A stretch of 64,000 bases of DNA from Watersipora subatra (GCF_963576615.1 NC_088711.1:36754121-36818120); one strand, 5' to 3'. Positions 30,780 to 42,226 are shown, counted from the first letter of the stretch. Translations and numbers: made by a program. The notes: generated by a model not told the origin, from the letters alone.

Positions 30780-31105
30780 TACACACCAGGATATATATAA
30801 ATATACATCTAGGATATACTAGAAATATAGATATATAAATATACATCTAGGATATACTAGAAATGACTAAAATAACCGTGAAGCGAAAAAAGAGAATCGT
30901 TAAGTTTAAAGGTGGGTTTTTTATTCTACTTTAGCCATTGCCAGTTTTCATCACTATTATATACTAATGTATTATAAAAGGAATATATACAAGGTACTGT
31001 ATATATATATATATATATATATATACTGTATATAGACTATATATATACTGTATATAGACTATATATATACCGTATATAGACTATAGTGTATATATACATG
31101 TATAT
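30780..31105. repeat. Duplicated 40-bp segment followed by TA microsatellite
   Basis: AATATACATCTAGGATATAC TAGAAAT occurs twice (30780-30865). Runs of TATATA and ACTGTATATAGACTATATAT fill 30990-31105. Confidence 0.8.
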
Positions 31106-31545
31106 GTGACTTCTACATCCGAACTGACAAGCATGTCCTGGCAAACCAACCAGATATAGTAGTGGTAGACAAGGAGAACAAGAGGGCTACTATAATACAT
31201 ATAGCAGTACCCAATGACTACAATATAGCCCGCAAAAAATAAGAAAAGGTAGAGAAATATCTCCCTCTTGGAGAAGAGATTGAAAAATGCTGGGATGTAA
31301 GAACAACGGTTATTCCAGTAATCATTGGGGCACTGGGCGCAATAACACCGGCGCATAAAATGTGGCTTGCCCAGATACCGACAGCAATCAACTCAGGTGA
31401 GTTGCAGAAAAGTGCGCTAATGGGAACAGATAAGATCTTGAGGCCAGTGCTCAAACTCCCAGGTTTCTGGTAGGAGACCGAGTTAGAGCAGGCATTACCA
31501 CCCATATGGGGTAACCGGAGTGAGGAAACAATTTTTTTATGTATA
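31106..31545 (+). mobile_element. 5'-truncated non-LTR retrotransposon, 3' end, copy 1
   Basis: The plus strand encodes DKHVLANQPDIVVVDKENKR, a stop, then VEKYLPLGEEIEKCWDVRTT and ALGAITPAHKMWLAQIPTAI. It ends at a conserved 3' UTR closing GAGGAAACAATTTTTTTATG. The same C-terminus and UTR occur on the other strand at 46232. Stops interrupt it. A further scrap of the same region lies at 31668-31702. The C-terminal domain is of the LINE pol type; the clade is not assigned. Confidence 0.75.
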
Positions 31546-31640
31546 TATATATTGTATATATATTGTATATATATTGTATATATTGTATCTATATATACAA
31601 TATATATATAACCAAGATAAGTACTCTACTTAATTCTCTT
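31546..31640. repeat. TA-rich microsatellite
   Basis: ATTGTATATATATTGTATAT runs directly follow the LINE 3' end. Confidence 0.8.
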
Positions 31641-31965
31641 TTAATTTATATATATGTATATATATACCTTGCAGAAAAGCGTTCTACTGGGACCGGCTAA
31701 GATATACGTATTTATATATATATTTTGCCTATACACTATGAATATATGCTTTAAATATATACTTTAAATGTATATATAGAGTGCACATACATATTTTAAA
31801 CATAGAGTACTTATACATCCTGTAGATATAAAGTATATACGTATTTGCAGATTATAGATTAGACGCACATATTATATATACAGTATACAACTATAGAGTA
31901 GATATAATAATGGCTCAAAAGAGTGTTAAAATCAATCTACCTTGAAGCTGAACCTGTGTACTGCT

Positions 31966-32167
31966 TGTTAAATTATGACTTACCGCGTCAGATTCAGAAC
32001 AAGAAGTGCCGGTACTGTCTAGCTGTATATGGTCCATTAGTTATTCTTCGGGATTCTTGTAGAGCGTCGTTGGCATTTACGGTTGGCATAAAACCGGTCT
32101 TGGCCTTGACATAACCTAAACTGTAATATTGACCTTTAATCAATCATTCAGATAGAGTTATCCAGCA
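31966..32167 (-). repeat. 3' LTR of the Ty3/Gypsy element
   Basis: 202 bp, matching 38557-38758. Preceded on the plus strand by CTGCT at 31961-31965. Confidence 0.95.
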
Positions 32168-32185
32168 TGACCCCTTCCTTAGAGG
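32168..32185 (-). promoter_or_regulatory. Polypurine tract
   Basis: The element strand reads AAGGAAGGGGTCA immediately before the 3' LTR, the expected place for plus-strand priming. Confidence 0.65.
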
Positions 32186-32557
32186 ACAGGGGAAACAGTT
32201 TGCAAGTGGTGGGTTACAAGAAGTGATTTTTGCAGAAGCAGTTATTACCAGTGTAGCATTAACACACAAGCTGGATAGAGCACAACAAGGTGGGAAACCA
32301 AAACAATGTTACCAAGTCAGGAGTGTTTCGAGAGAAATCGGCGAAGCTAGCATTAGATGAAATTATGACGAGCTTGGCATCAAGGAGCAATCGAAACTGA
32401 TATTAATATTAGCACAGGCATACATACCTATTAACCAGCTATAATATTCACGAATAGGTTGCGGTTGCATTTAAGTATATATACATGTAGCTGACTTCAG
32501 AACTCCCATACTATTGCCGTTAACTACTGGTAGCAGTTTAGCAGTCAGTCTCGCCCT

Positions 32558-33600
32558 TCATTTCGACATCATCCTCAAGGAGCCTATCATGTAACTCTTC
32601 ATCATTGTTGGAAGCAGTAGCCTCGTGTGGCTCACTTCCTCCCTCACCTTCTCTTCTCCTTTTAACCTGGCCGAAGCCTCGCTATCGTTTGCTTCAGCCG
32701 AAGCCTCAGCACCGCTTGCCTTGGCCGAAGCCTCAGCATCACTTTCCTCAGCCAGAGCCTCAGCATCACTTGCCTTGGCCGAAGCCTCAGCACCAGAAAC
32801 AGCGTTGGCTGAAGCCTCAGCTACAGTAACTTTTGACATAACAGTTAGCAAAGAACTGTTCCGAGGGGAAACAGGGGTTGTGCTGTGCGCACCCTCCCTG
32901 GGACCGCTGGAACCTTCCGCAGACAAATCTGCAGGCGTACTTGATCCTCGAAATTGGGCCCTCACGTTAAGCAACTCATTAACAGATTTCTGAATAGCTT
33001 GTGACAACTGAAGCTCATATTCATAATTCTACTCTTCCTCCTTAATAGCCTGCATTTCTCTCTCATACTGAAGCTTAGTTTCTTCTTTTTGTCTCTCAAA
33101 CTCTAACATTCTCTCTTGATAGACCTTCTTACCAGGTGGTCTCCTACTAGTAACATTTGACAGAAAATCATTAACTGCACCCATTAAAGACACATTAGGC
33201 TGTGTAAGCTTACTAGTACCAGCTACGGCTGCTGCATAACCTTTAACCTTAGCATCAGGCTCATTACTACTGGGAACTTTAATCTTTCTTTTACCACCGG
33301 ACCATGTGGCCCCCCCCCCCCTTTATCACATCCAGCAACCTCATGGCCCAATTTGTGACAAAAGCCACATTTTGGCACCTTACAGTCCCTGACAAAATGA
33401 CCGAAAGCTTGGCACCTATTACAAGTAAACCCTAGACATTCGCAAGCTACATGATCGCGGTTGCACCTGTAGATCATACAGTACAGTTTACCATTTTTAC
33501 CGAAAACTTTAGCGGCATTGGTGCCATCACTTCTCCTGTCATTGGAGCTCTTCCCACTACTCGGGCCATCACCCTTCGCTGATCCGTTAGGCTCAGTCAT
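32558..33600 (-). pseudogene. Extra ORF after integrase: zinc-knuckle, Ala/Ser/Glu-repeat protein
   Basis: Starts MTEPNGSAKGDG at 33600. Two Cys/His clusters follow: CECLGFTCNRCQAFGHFVRD then CKVPKCGFCHKLGHEVAGC, both CCHC-like. The frame changes at a C11 tract (about 33310-33320). A coiled-coil-like KK.YQERMLEFERQKEETK segment, a stop near 33030, and a second half with 11-12-residue AEASAEA/AEASAKA repeats complete it. It is not an envelope: no signal peptide or membrane helix. It looks gag/nucleocapsid-like. It may be an element gene or captured from elsewhere. Confidence 0.7.
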
Positions 33601-33637
33601 GAGAGTTTGTATGTTCTAAAATCTATAACAGAAGCAG

Positions 33638-34540
33638 TTACGAGTAAACCATATCAGAATATCTGTGAGGCCGAACAAGCCTGCCACTTCTCATAGTGGT
33701 AACAGGCGTTTCATCCAGCTCAGCCGCAGATGCGGCGTCCAGCGCAGTTGCTGGGGCCTCTTCACCGCTGTCACTAGGCAGAAGGCCAGGTACCATTGGA
33801 CACTTAGTATCTACTAGACAGCTACCCAGATCATTATCAAAAAACCTATCAAACTCGTTTTCGTGTAGCAAAAACAAATGTTTCCTGTTTCTCCGGATCT
33901 CTCTGTCTCCTATCCTCACCCAGTAACTGTCTGGAAAAGGATCCTTGCGGACCACAATATCCCCAGCCCCGGCATCAGATGGTGACTTGATCCAAACTTT
34001 ATCATTAACATTCAGTTCAGGCATTTCTGAAACTCTATACTTTTTATCAAAGTTACGCTTAATTTCTGTTTTTCTGTTTTCATCTTTTTGTTCAAGTTCT
34101 TCGTAATCCACCTGACGAGACTTGGGCAGTCCAAACGTGGACCTTACTGCCCTGCCAAACATGAGTTCGCTCGGTGAATACCCAGTTGACAGCGGAGTAG
34201 TTCTATAGACTGACAAGGCTTCGATCTTATCCTCATTCTTCAACCACAACTTTTTGACTATTTTGACAGCACCTTTGGCTAATCCATTGGATTGAGGATA
34301 GCGAGGGCTACTCGTAACCAACTGAAAACCATAGATAGCGGCAAAGTTTTTAAATTCATCACTATCATAGCACCTGCCATTGTCCGACCGTACAATTTTA
34401 GGTACACCAAAACAAGAAAATACGCTTTTCATAACAGATATTACCGCACCAGATGTCTGGGCGTGTACAGGTAACGCCTCAATCCACCTAGAGTAGTAAT
34501 CAATGATCACTACATACAATTTGCTTTCAAAGACAAACAT
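33638..34540 (-). CDS. Integrase core and C-terminal domain
   Basis: 300 codons read on from the UGA at 34559. DDE-type core: IIDYYSRWIEALPV (first Asp), VRSDNGRCYDSDEF (second Asp), YPQSNGLAKGAVK. In that third box the usual catalytic Glu is replaced by Lys. Downstream are an RRAVRS-like segment and a basic C-terminus ending RPHRYSDMVYS. With the upstream stop this copy should be catalytically dead. Confidence 0.9.
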   Translation of the reverse strand: MFVFESKLYVVIIDYYSRWIEALPVHAQTSGAVISVMKSVFSCFGVPKIVRSDNGRCYDSDEFKNFAAIYGFQLVTSSPRYPQSNGLAKGAVKIVKKLWLKNEDKIEALSVYRTTPLSTGYSPSELMFGRAVRSTFGLPKSRQVDYEELEQKDENRKTEIKRNFDKKYRVSEMPELNVNDKVWIKSPSDAGAGDIVVRKDPFPDSYWVRIGDREIRRNRKHLFLLHENEFDRFFDNDLGSCLVDTKCPMVPGLLPSDSGEEAPATALDAASAAELDETPVTTMRSGRLVRPHRYSDMVYS

Positions 34541-34558
34541 GTCAGAGCCTATTACCTC

Positions 34559-36073
34559 TCAAGGGCAGAAAGGCAATTCGCTTTCTACCATTGGTTGGTG
34601 TCTAATATCACTGTGATGAATGCAAGTATTGCAGCCTTTCACAAAATTCTCAATGTCATTACTGACACCAGGCCACCAAATGTAGGCCTGCGCACGACGT
34701 CTACATTTCGAGATACCCTGGTGACCTTCATGGCACTTTGCTAGATACAATTCCCGCAAGCATTCCGGGATAAAAATACGTGAGTCATACATTATTAACC
34801 CATTGCACAAGGTCAACCTATGTCTACACGTATAAAACTTTGACATCTCATCTCTGAGCAACTGCAAAGGAGTTTCCCAATTATAATTGATATGACTAAG
34901 GAGCTCTTTACTAACATTGTCAATTTGCATAGCATCTTTAATCTCACTTTCACGACCTTCTGTATCTATAGAGGCTGCTACAATAGCCCCAACATATGCT
35001 TCCGTTTCCCTACTTTTGTTGAGGTCTACAGAGTAATAACTACCGTTAGGACGACTCAACGAGTCTGCTAAGTACATTTTTGCACCTGGTGTATGAAATA
35101 TGTTGTAGTCATATCTCATCAGCTGTAGCCTAAAGCGTTGAACTTTTTCTGGCAAATTGGCCATATCTTTTTCACCTAAGACAGACACCAATGGCTTGTG
35201 GTCTGTCTCGATCTCAATGTTACGTCCAACCAAATAGAAATCAAATTTCTTACAAGCCCAAGTGATGGCTAAGGCCTCTTTTTCAATCATTGCATACCTT
35301 TCCTCTGTCTCCGTCATTTTTCTGGGGGCATATTCAACTGGCTGTCTCACACCATTATTGTCTAATTGTATGAAGACAGCTCCTATAGCATTTTTGCTAG
35401 CATCTGCATAAACCCTATGCTTTTTGTTCAGGTCAAAGATACACAAAACCGGAGCTTTAGACAGCTCTTGTTGGATCTCAACAAAAGCTCTCTTTTGCTC
35501 TTCTCCCCAATACCATTCAGATTTCGTACCTGATATAGCATAAATTGGAGCACAAATTCCAGCCATCTTAGAACTAAACTTGCTGAGGTAATTTACCATG
35601 CCAGTTAGGCGTCTCGCCTCTGTTTTATTGGTAGGTGGAGCCATCTCAATAATAGCTTTTATCTTATCAGGGTCAGGCTTGACACCGGCAGCACTAACTA
35701 CATGGCCTAAGAACCTAATTTCATCACAACCAAATTCACATTTTTTCTTTTTTAGGGTCATGCCCGATTCCTTTATTCTATTCAAAACTTTCCTCAAACG
35801 TTCCCATTGTTCGTCGGGACTTTTCCCATAAACCAATATATCATCCATAAGACAAATGACACCTTTTAACCCTAACAGTATCTTTTCCATAGTCCTCTGA
35901 AAAAACTCTAGAGCTGAAGAAATCCCAAATGGCATTTTCTTAAAGCAAAATCTGCCCCAAAGCGAGACAAAAGTTGTCAGCAGTTTGCATTTTGGATCTA
36001 ATTGTACTTGCCAGAAACCAGAATTTGCATCGAGTTTTGAAAAAACTCTACCCTCTGACAATTGACTAAGCAT
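34559..36073 (-). CDS. RT-RNase H and integrase zinc-binding region
   Basis: 504 codons. RT: KLDANSGFWQ (first Asp, residue 15), MPFGISSALEFFQRTM, and LMDDILVYG (catalytic DD at residues 77-78; Leu instead of the usual Tyr). RNase H follows with VYADASKNAIGAVF, ERYAMIEKEALAITWACKKF and a DHKPL box. The integrase zinc finger follows as HEGHQGISKCRRRAQAYIWW and CNTC near the end. It stops at 34559, where an in-frame UGA splits it from the integrase core. Confidence 0.92.
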   Translation of the reverse strand: MLSQLSEGRVFSKLDANSGFWQVQLDPKCKLLTTFVSLWGRFCFKKMPFGISSALEFFQRTMEKILLGLKGVICLMDDILVYGKSPDEQWERLRKVLNRIKESGMTLKKKKCEFGCDEIRFLGHVVSAAGVKPDPDKIKAIIEMAPPTNKTEARRLTGMVNYLSKFSSKMAGICAPIYAISGTKSEWYWGEEQKRAFVEIQQELSKAPVLCIFDLNKKHRVYADASKNAIGAVFIQLDNNGVRQPVEYAPRKMTETEERYAMIEKEALAITWACKKFDFYLVGRNIEIETDHKPLVSVLGEKDMANLPEKVQRFRLQLMRYDYNIFHTPGAKMYLADSLSRPNGSYYSVDLNKSRETEAYVGAIVAASIDTEGRESEIKDAMQIDNVSKELLSHINYNWETPLQLLRDEMSKFYTCRHRLTLCNGLIMYDSRIFIPECLRELYLAKCHEGHQGISKCRRRAQAYIWWPGVSNDIENFVKGCNTCIHHSDIRHQPMVESELPFCP

Positions 36074-36108
36074 TTCTGAAACCCGTGGTAAAGGATAGAC
36101 TTCACAAT

Positions 36109-36733
36109 CTACCTTTTATTCAGATTTGTCAAATCAACACACATTCTGATCTTACCACCCGGTTTAGGAGCAATAGTAAGACCTGAACACCATTTAGTTG
36201 AATCCTCGACAGGCTCTATGATATCATTAGCCAACATAGAGTCTATCTCAGACTTTGCTTTCTCCTTCAAACCAGCAGCACTTGTGCGAGGCGCATACAA
36301 ACATTTAGGTTCAGCACCAGGCTTCAATTTCATCTTAAAAATCCCAGGCATTGTTCCCAAACCAGTAAAAACTGAATGGAAATCTGTAATTGGATCAAAC
36401 CCTTCTGAAGTTAAACATTAATAACAGCCAACAAGTGAAGGCTACGTATCTGTGGTAGGCCCAGTAGGTTCGTTCTAGAACCTCTGACAATATATACTGG
36501 AGTTTCTATAGATCTATAAGTACTTTGAACGTTCACATTAAACATTCCTAGGACATTAGGCTTATTGCCATCTGCCCCACTAAACACCTTTCGGGTTTTT
36601 CTAGTTTTAACTTTAACAATTTGCTAGAATTCTCTGTCAAAACAGAAACTTCGGCACCATAATCAAAGGTGAAGTCTATACTCATGCCATTCACTTTCAT
36701 AGTCCGTACTATACTATTGCTGCTGCCATATAG
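36109..36733 (-). pseudogene. Protease and N-terminal RT region, interrupted
   Basis: Directly after the gag UGA, in the same frame, comes a protease-like segment whose active site reads DYGAEVS instead of the usual D-T/S-G. A frameshift follows within protease and stops lie near 36421. From 36360 the RT lead resumes (MPGIFKMKLKPGAEPK, WCSGLTIAPKPGGKIRMCVD). A stop with a frame change at 36109-36111 separates it from the main RT frame. Confidence 0.8.
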
Positions 36734-38074
36734 TCACCTATTATCCTTAGTGAACCTCACTCTACGGGGACTTTTACTGTCTTCCCTTGAACCCCTATAA
36801 CCGTATCTATGTGGACTGTGATGCCGTCTACCGGGGCTCCTATTACGACCACCGTGGAAACCCTGCCTCTGTGGGCTAGACCTCCGCCTATCAGGACAGT
36901 CCTTTGAGGTGTGTCCTTGTGCATAACATGTAAAACAGTGAGCATCGGGACAATTCCTTACTTGATGCCCTTCCTTCTTACAATGGTAGCAAGTTCTGCT
37001 ATGTCGAGCAGGAGAGTTGCTACGCATGTAATACCTTGGGCTAGGTGACCTGCGACTGTCATTACCATTTCTACTGCCATTGCTAGAAGCACTTGAGTCA
37101 CGGGAATGATATTTAGTAAAACTGGAACGTTTATCCCCACCATATCTGTCATGATACTGACCCCTATTCACATCAGAACCGTTACTTTCAACGCTAGATC
37201 TGCTAGAATCTCTAGACCTATAACCATTACGGTAGTCATATTTATGGTATCTGTCACGGCTCTTTTGGTGCGACCCATAACCAGACAACCCTTTACGTGG
37301 CCTTGCCGAGACAGAATAAGCACCAGCGTCGCTGCTATTACTCGCACCACGGCCAGAAGCGTAAGCACATTTATCAGCATCTACTTTCGAAACACTACTA
37401 GTAGCATTAAAACGGCCAGCTTTCACTTCAGTTAACACGCTCTCTGACTCTCTAGCTAAATGCCTAGCTTTTAATTTGGAAGCCAGATTTTTCCAGGACA
37501 AATCACTTTCTTGCAACAGCTGCATACGAGTCGACGAATCACTAAGATCATTGACGGCCAAAGCGACTGAAAAATGCTCACGCAATTCCTCACTTTCTCC
37601 GAAACCCATAGTTCTGATCAATTTCTCAACTCTTAGCAAATAATCTATAGCATTTTTATTGATCGCTTGTGCTACAGTAACAAATTTCATTGTTCTAACA
37701 TAAATACTTTCTTCACGTTCAAAATGCTCTTGTAACAATTTTAAAGCATTTCCAAAAGCATTTTCACCGTCAGAGTCAATATCAAATCCTAGGGTTTGCA
37801 ACAGCTCAATACCCTCACTGCCTACAGCACTCAATAACGCTAACAACTTAGGTCTACTACAAAACCTGGGAACTTGTTCGCTGGACACAGTTTCTCTACC
37901 TAGAGACCAAGTAGCTAAATCGACGGCAATTTTAAATTGCGATAGCCATGACTTGAACGATTGAGTCATATCGGAGGCGGAAAACACTAGCTTAGGAAAA
38001 GACGACAGATCTATCCTATTACTCATAGCGGAAAAGTTCCGATTGATTTCAAACAATAACAAAAGGGTTGACAC
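36734..38074 (-). CDS. gag of the Ty3/Gypsy element
   Basis: 446 codons; a second Met at 38026 (MSNRIDLSS) may be the real start. The N-terminal half is an alpha-helical, charged capsid-like region. The middle is Ser/Arg/Gly/Tyr-rich. Two CCHC zinc knuckles follow near residues 370-405: CYHCKKEGHQVRNC and CFTCYAQGHTSKDC. The C-terminus is basic. It ends at a UGA, and the protease frame continues in the same phase right after it. Confidence 0.9.
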   Translation of the reverse strand: MSTLLLLFEINRNFSAMSNRIDLSSFPKLVFSASDMTQSFKSWLSQFKIAVDLATWSLGRETVSSEQVPRFCSRPKLLALLSAVGSEGIELLQTLGFDIDSDGENAFGNALKLLQEHFEREESIYVRTMKFVTVAQAINKNAIDYLLRVEKLIRTMGFGESEELREHFSVALAVNDLSDSSTRMQLLQESDLSWKNLASKLKARHLARESESVLTEVKAGRFNATSSVSKVDADKCAYASGRGASNSSDAGAYSVSARPRKGLSGYGSHQKSRDRYHKYDYRNGYRSRDSSRSSVESNGSDVNRGQYHDRYGGDKRSSFTKYHSRDSSASSNGSRNGNDSRRSPSPRYYMRSNSPARHSRTCYHCKKEGHQVRNCPDAHCFTCYAQGHTSKDCPDRRRSSPQRQGFHGGRNRSPGRRHHSPHRYGYRGSREDSKSPRRVRFTKDNR

Positions 38075-38538
38075 AGTATTACAACACTAACACGGCGTTA
38101 TAAACAATCACAAAGTAACACTGCTAACAATATGCACAAGCAAAACAACACAATATCACTAAGCACGAGAATACACACAAAATACACTAGCACGGCACTA
38201 ACACAAAGGTTCACGAAAAGTACACTAACACGACACAGAGGTAACCACTGACACAAATTTGACACCAACACTGTAGCTACACCACGGTTATCCAAATAAA
38301 CACCACCACTAGAAAACACTACCATTTTAAAACATCACTACACATTAAACACTAACACGCACCACCGCCAGCCCCACGTGGGAGGGACCGGCGCACGAAA
38401 CACCAAGAAACTATCAGAAGAAACGGTAAATCCTTTAATATATCGAATGCAAAATAATTTTAAAGTCTATAGAAAATAAAGTAGATCGTTCGCAAGTTAT
38501 GTGTAAAGGATGTTAACAGATTAAAATTAACTTCTTTT

Positions 38539-38556
38539 ATCCTGCCGACTGCGCCA
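38539..38556 (-). promoter_or_regulatory. Primer binding site
   Basis: Directly inside the 5' LTR the element strand reads TGGCGCAGTCGGCAGGAT, complementary to a tRNA 3' end (starts TGG, opposite CCA). The primer tRNA is not identified. Confidence 0.75.
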
Positions 38557-38758
38557 TGTTGAATTATGACTTACTGCGTCAGATTCAGAACAAGAAGTGC
38601 CGGTACTGTCTAGCTGTATATGGTCCGTTAGTTATTCTTCGGGATTCTTGTAGAGCGTCGTTGGCATTTACGGTTGACATAAAACCGGTCTTGGCCTTGA
38701 CATAACCTAAACTGTAATCTTGACCTTTAATCAATCATTCAGATAAAGTTATCCAACA
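38557..38758 (-). repeat. 5' LTR of the Ty3/Gypsy element
   Basis: 202 bp, first in the direction of the element. Seven differences from the 3' LTR were counted. Followed by the target duplication CTGCT at 38759-38763. Confidence 0.95.
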
Positions 38759-38763
38759 CTGCT

Positions 38764-40908
38764 TACACAGTAGTTGTATTGCTATTAATTCTTATCTGTT
38801 CAACTAAGACTTACTGCCCTTTTCCAGCTTAATTGATACGCTCCTGAATACTTGCTAAACCACAGAAGTGTGACAAGCGACAGTGTAACAAACAATCATG
38901 GTTTAGAATCAGCCTGATGTGACTGACTATTCAGGCAACTTTTTAAAAAATCACTCGTCCATAACTGAAACCATAATACTAGTCATTCGATCCAATCAGA
39001 AACTAAACCATTTAAATTCTTCGCAACTATTTGACAAAGAACGTTTGTGAGATTACATGGGCCAAACAATTAAAATAATGCAAAGGGGCACTTTAGTTAT
39101 CGTTTGCAAACTTGGTAGAGTTCTACTATGTAAGTTGCTATTTTGGTCATATTAATTCTTGTGTATGTTATAAGGAGATTTTCTATTAAGTGAGCCAACA
39201 GCTAATGAATATAGCTCATGGTCTAGACGAACTTTACCTGCTTCTCCCAAATTGGCTAGATTTAGCAGCAATTTTTTTATGTGAAAGTAACTCCAAATTT
39301 TTGACTACAAACTATGGTCTCTAGTTACTCGAGGATATATCCCTCTTGTTGAATCATCCAGCTTTTCTGGTAAGAGAAGACAATCACAAATCAGAAGAGA
39401 AAACCAACACTTTGTTCACCATAGTGACGCTGTAGTTTGTCTCTTGGAGAGAAGGAGTAATTAAGCCTGAGCCATTGCTACTGACTGGTACTAGCAAATA
39501 ACCAGTTACAGAGTTTGTCAACTAGTGTCTTTTCACACACAATGTAGGTTCATTTTGCTGTCAGAGAGAGTACGCAGGGTCAAAAATCTTAACAAAATTA
39601 TGATACATTAGCCAAGAGCCTTTTGCAGGTTGTTGGCAAACAGAGCCTTGCCTAATATTCAACAAAAAATGTGTAAACAGATGCATTGCACAAAAATGTG
39701 CCATTGTTCCTAGAAAATAATTTGCCAATGTCCTCATTATTATCTGATACATCATCTTCTCAAGGCATAACCTGGATATTCGTTACTTCAGGTTTGGGCG
39801 TCCTAAAGCAACAAAGTCTATGGTCGCTGTTGGGCCTCGCTGTATTTCCAACTTTAACTGCTGTGTTGGCCAAGTCTGATGTCACAAAATCAACTTTTTA
39901 CAGAGTCATGCATCTTGCATTCTTGAGTTTCATGCAAACCATGTCACTTGGCCTGAAAGGCTCAGATATGTTTCACTTGAACAAACTGAGTTGTCAGACA
40001 CATCAAATAAGGAGTGGGTAAAGAGTTTCAACTGGGGTTTAACCATTGGCTTTGGATAAAAAGTGTACCAAAAAGGCCTTCCCTGTATGAACCTGCCTTA
40101 GTGAACAATCATTTTCTTTATGGTTCTGCAGTTTCTCTCACCAATTCAATTTTTTTGCTGGTTGACTTATTATTTTTTCATTAGTTTTACTATTGTGGCA
40201 AATGTTGCATTTACTTTATTTACTCCTATATGCCTTATACTGTCTTGTCCTTTTAAATATCGTGATTCGTCTCCCCTGTCTGTTGTATATGCTTATTTCT
40301 TATTACTCTGTACGTTTTTAATCGGCGATGCCAATAATTATTTAATCATACTTATACTCCTTTTTATATTATTATTATATTCAGTTTCGACCGTGTGCTA
40401 TGTTTTTACTTGTTTTTGTACATATCCACCTTCCTTTTATATGGTAGCAAATTGGGTGACTTGGCAAGATGGGTCAGGCTCACAGTGGAGTTGTGAATGC
40501 CTCTGTTGTACATTGATCGTGGCACTTACAGTCAAATACAAACTTATTCACTTTGAACTCATACACTCTTTTTCTGCCTGAAACAGGGGTGGATTGCAGT
40601 AGCCAGTTAAGGGAAGGCGCTTGACCTTAACACTATAGTTTTTGTCAGTTTCATTAGTTTTTCCATAAAACAACTTCTGAGGCGGTCCTCTTTCCGGAAA
40701 GACCTCTTCAAGTGTCACAGCACCAGTCTCAGCAGTTTCATTACATGGAGCCAGATGGAGGTCTGCTTGGTGCAGAGTCTGTCAGCATGAGATACCGATA
40801 CCATTTTATGTGTGATACAGAATTCCAGCCTTGACTACATCTCCTCAGGTTTTAACTAGCCATGTTTCCATCATATTTCCACTGGATCTACTAGTTTACA
40901 TACACTTC
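38764..40908. other. No recognisable gene
   Basis: AT-rich DNA. Plus-strand ORFs at 39686-40021 and 40120-40581 (the latter T-rich and hydrophobic) show no motif, start context or splice structure. I treat them as chance ORFs. Confidence 0.5.
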
Positions 40909-42225
40909 CTAGAAACTCACTAGACCATCTCTTACAACTGAATCACACTTCTCACATTTAGCCAAATACAACATCTTGTAAACGCCAAGGTGATATGTAT
41001 CATGGAGATCTTGCGAGTTCTCAATCAAACACAAGCTTGTACACGACTCGTACATGACTTGTATGACTGGAGCAAAATCTTTTAATTTAAGAACTTTTGT
41101 AAAAGTTCTTCTGATTTCACTAATAAACTCATATGAGCTGATTAACTTTAATATCATATTTAGTTGTTTTTTAATATTTCCATGACACAGTTAATGCGGT
41201 TAATCCGGTTAATCCGCAAGTTTGCATCATCTGAAAGATGGAAAATCCACAACTGAAGTGAATTTCACTCAGAAATTTTTATCGAATATTTCATGCTTGC
41301 ATAAGTTGAAAATGCAGTGCAAACTAGTTCGTTTTATGTAAACATTTTCCACACTTGAATCATTTTTATTTTTCTTTGAGCAGTTCTGAATACACCTCCC
41401 AAACCTTTGGAGTAGAAATCCTTATCTTTTTTACCAAAGCACTTGCGTTTGTCTGCAACATGCGAATGTCCATTGAAAAACTTATCACATAGTAACTCAA
41501 AGTGTGCACGACTCCAACTCTGCATCATACACACCGTGAATGTATAGTGAATGAGCATTGCACCATGGCCACTAGCCTTGAGCCATCCACCATTTTCAAT
41601 AACATATTTTACTCTATCCAACAAAGTTATACCATAAATGCACCTCAAACCCAACTTGACACCACAGCCTAAACCTCCTATCGCTGTCTCTAATTAGGTA
41701 ACAATGGTATGGTTACATCATCTTTCCTGAGTCACCAACCGCCTTCAACAAGGTCACTACCAATTTTGACTAACATTCCAAAAGCAAGGTTGGTGGCAGC
41801 ACATGTGCAACCCCTTGATCAGTACTGAGAACCAACCATGTGCAACCAACAAGATCTTTGTAATCTAGCATTGCAATAGTTGCACATAACTGGTTGAACT
41901 TAAACAAGAATGGGGTCCTGCCAGTCACAATCATTTGTCATTTATAAAGCTTTATGCAACTCTGAATCAACCACCAGCGAGATAGTAAGGTAACAACTCA
42001 CATTTCATCACTACTGTATATGTACTGACATCACTGATCTCAGTACGTCTACTCCGGACAAGCTTTTAATCAACTCGACTCTTTACCTTAAGTCCAAGTA
42101 CTCGTGCACCATCAACACTCTCATGATCTTTAGTTACTATTAGATTATTGTGCACCAAACTGACTCTCGATCAACAGTAAACCTGTGTTCAAGATAAATG
42201 TATGTATATTTGCATATATAAAATC
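40909..42225 (-). other. Possible decayed coding relic, unidentified
   Basis: Minus-strand open stretches at 40909-41157 (contains LYLAKCEKCDSVVRDG) and 41334-41654 (contains GGWLKASGHGAMLIHYTF) look protein-like. They are separated by stops and match no family I know. They could belong with the RT fragment at 42820. Confidence 0.3.
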
Positions 42226-42226
42226 A

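Larger units (their letters stand above)
31966..38758 (-). mobile_element. Full-length Ty3/Gypsy-type LTR retrotransposon (6.8 kb)
   Basis: Two 202-bp LTRs in direct orientation, TG...CA bounded (gene strand TGYTGGATAAC...ATTYAACA), are about 96-97% identical by eye. Both flanks carry CTGCT (31961-31965 and 38759-38763), a 5-bp target duplication. A primer site starting TGG follows the 5' LTR and a purine tract precedes the 3' LTR. Inside, right to left: gag, protease, RT-RNase H, integrase, and an extra zinc-knuckle ORF. RT before integrase places it in Ty3/Gypsy. Several stops, frameshifts and active-site changes make it non-autonomous now. Confidence 0.95.

Noticed and set aside
40120-40581. 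153-codon hydrophobic plus-strand ORF as a membrane protein
   Set aside because: T-rich, AT-biased sequence gives hydrophobic codons by chance; no family motif, and neighbouring frames are similarly open.
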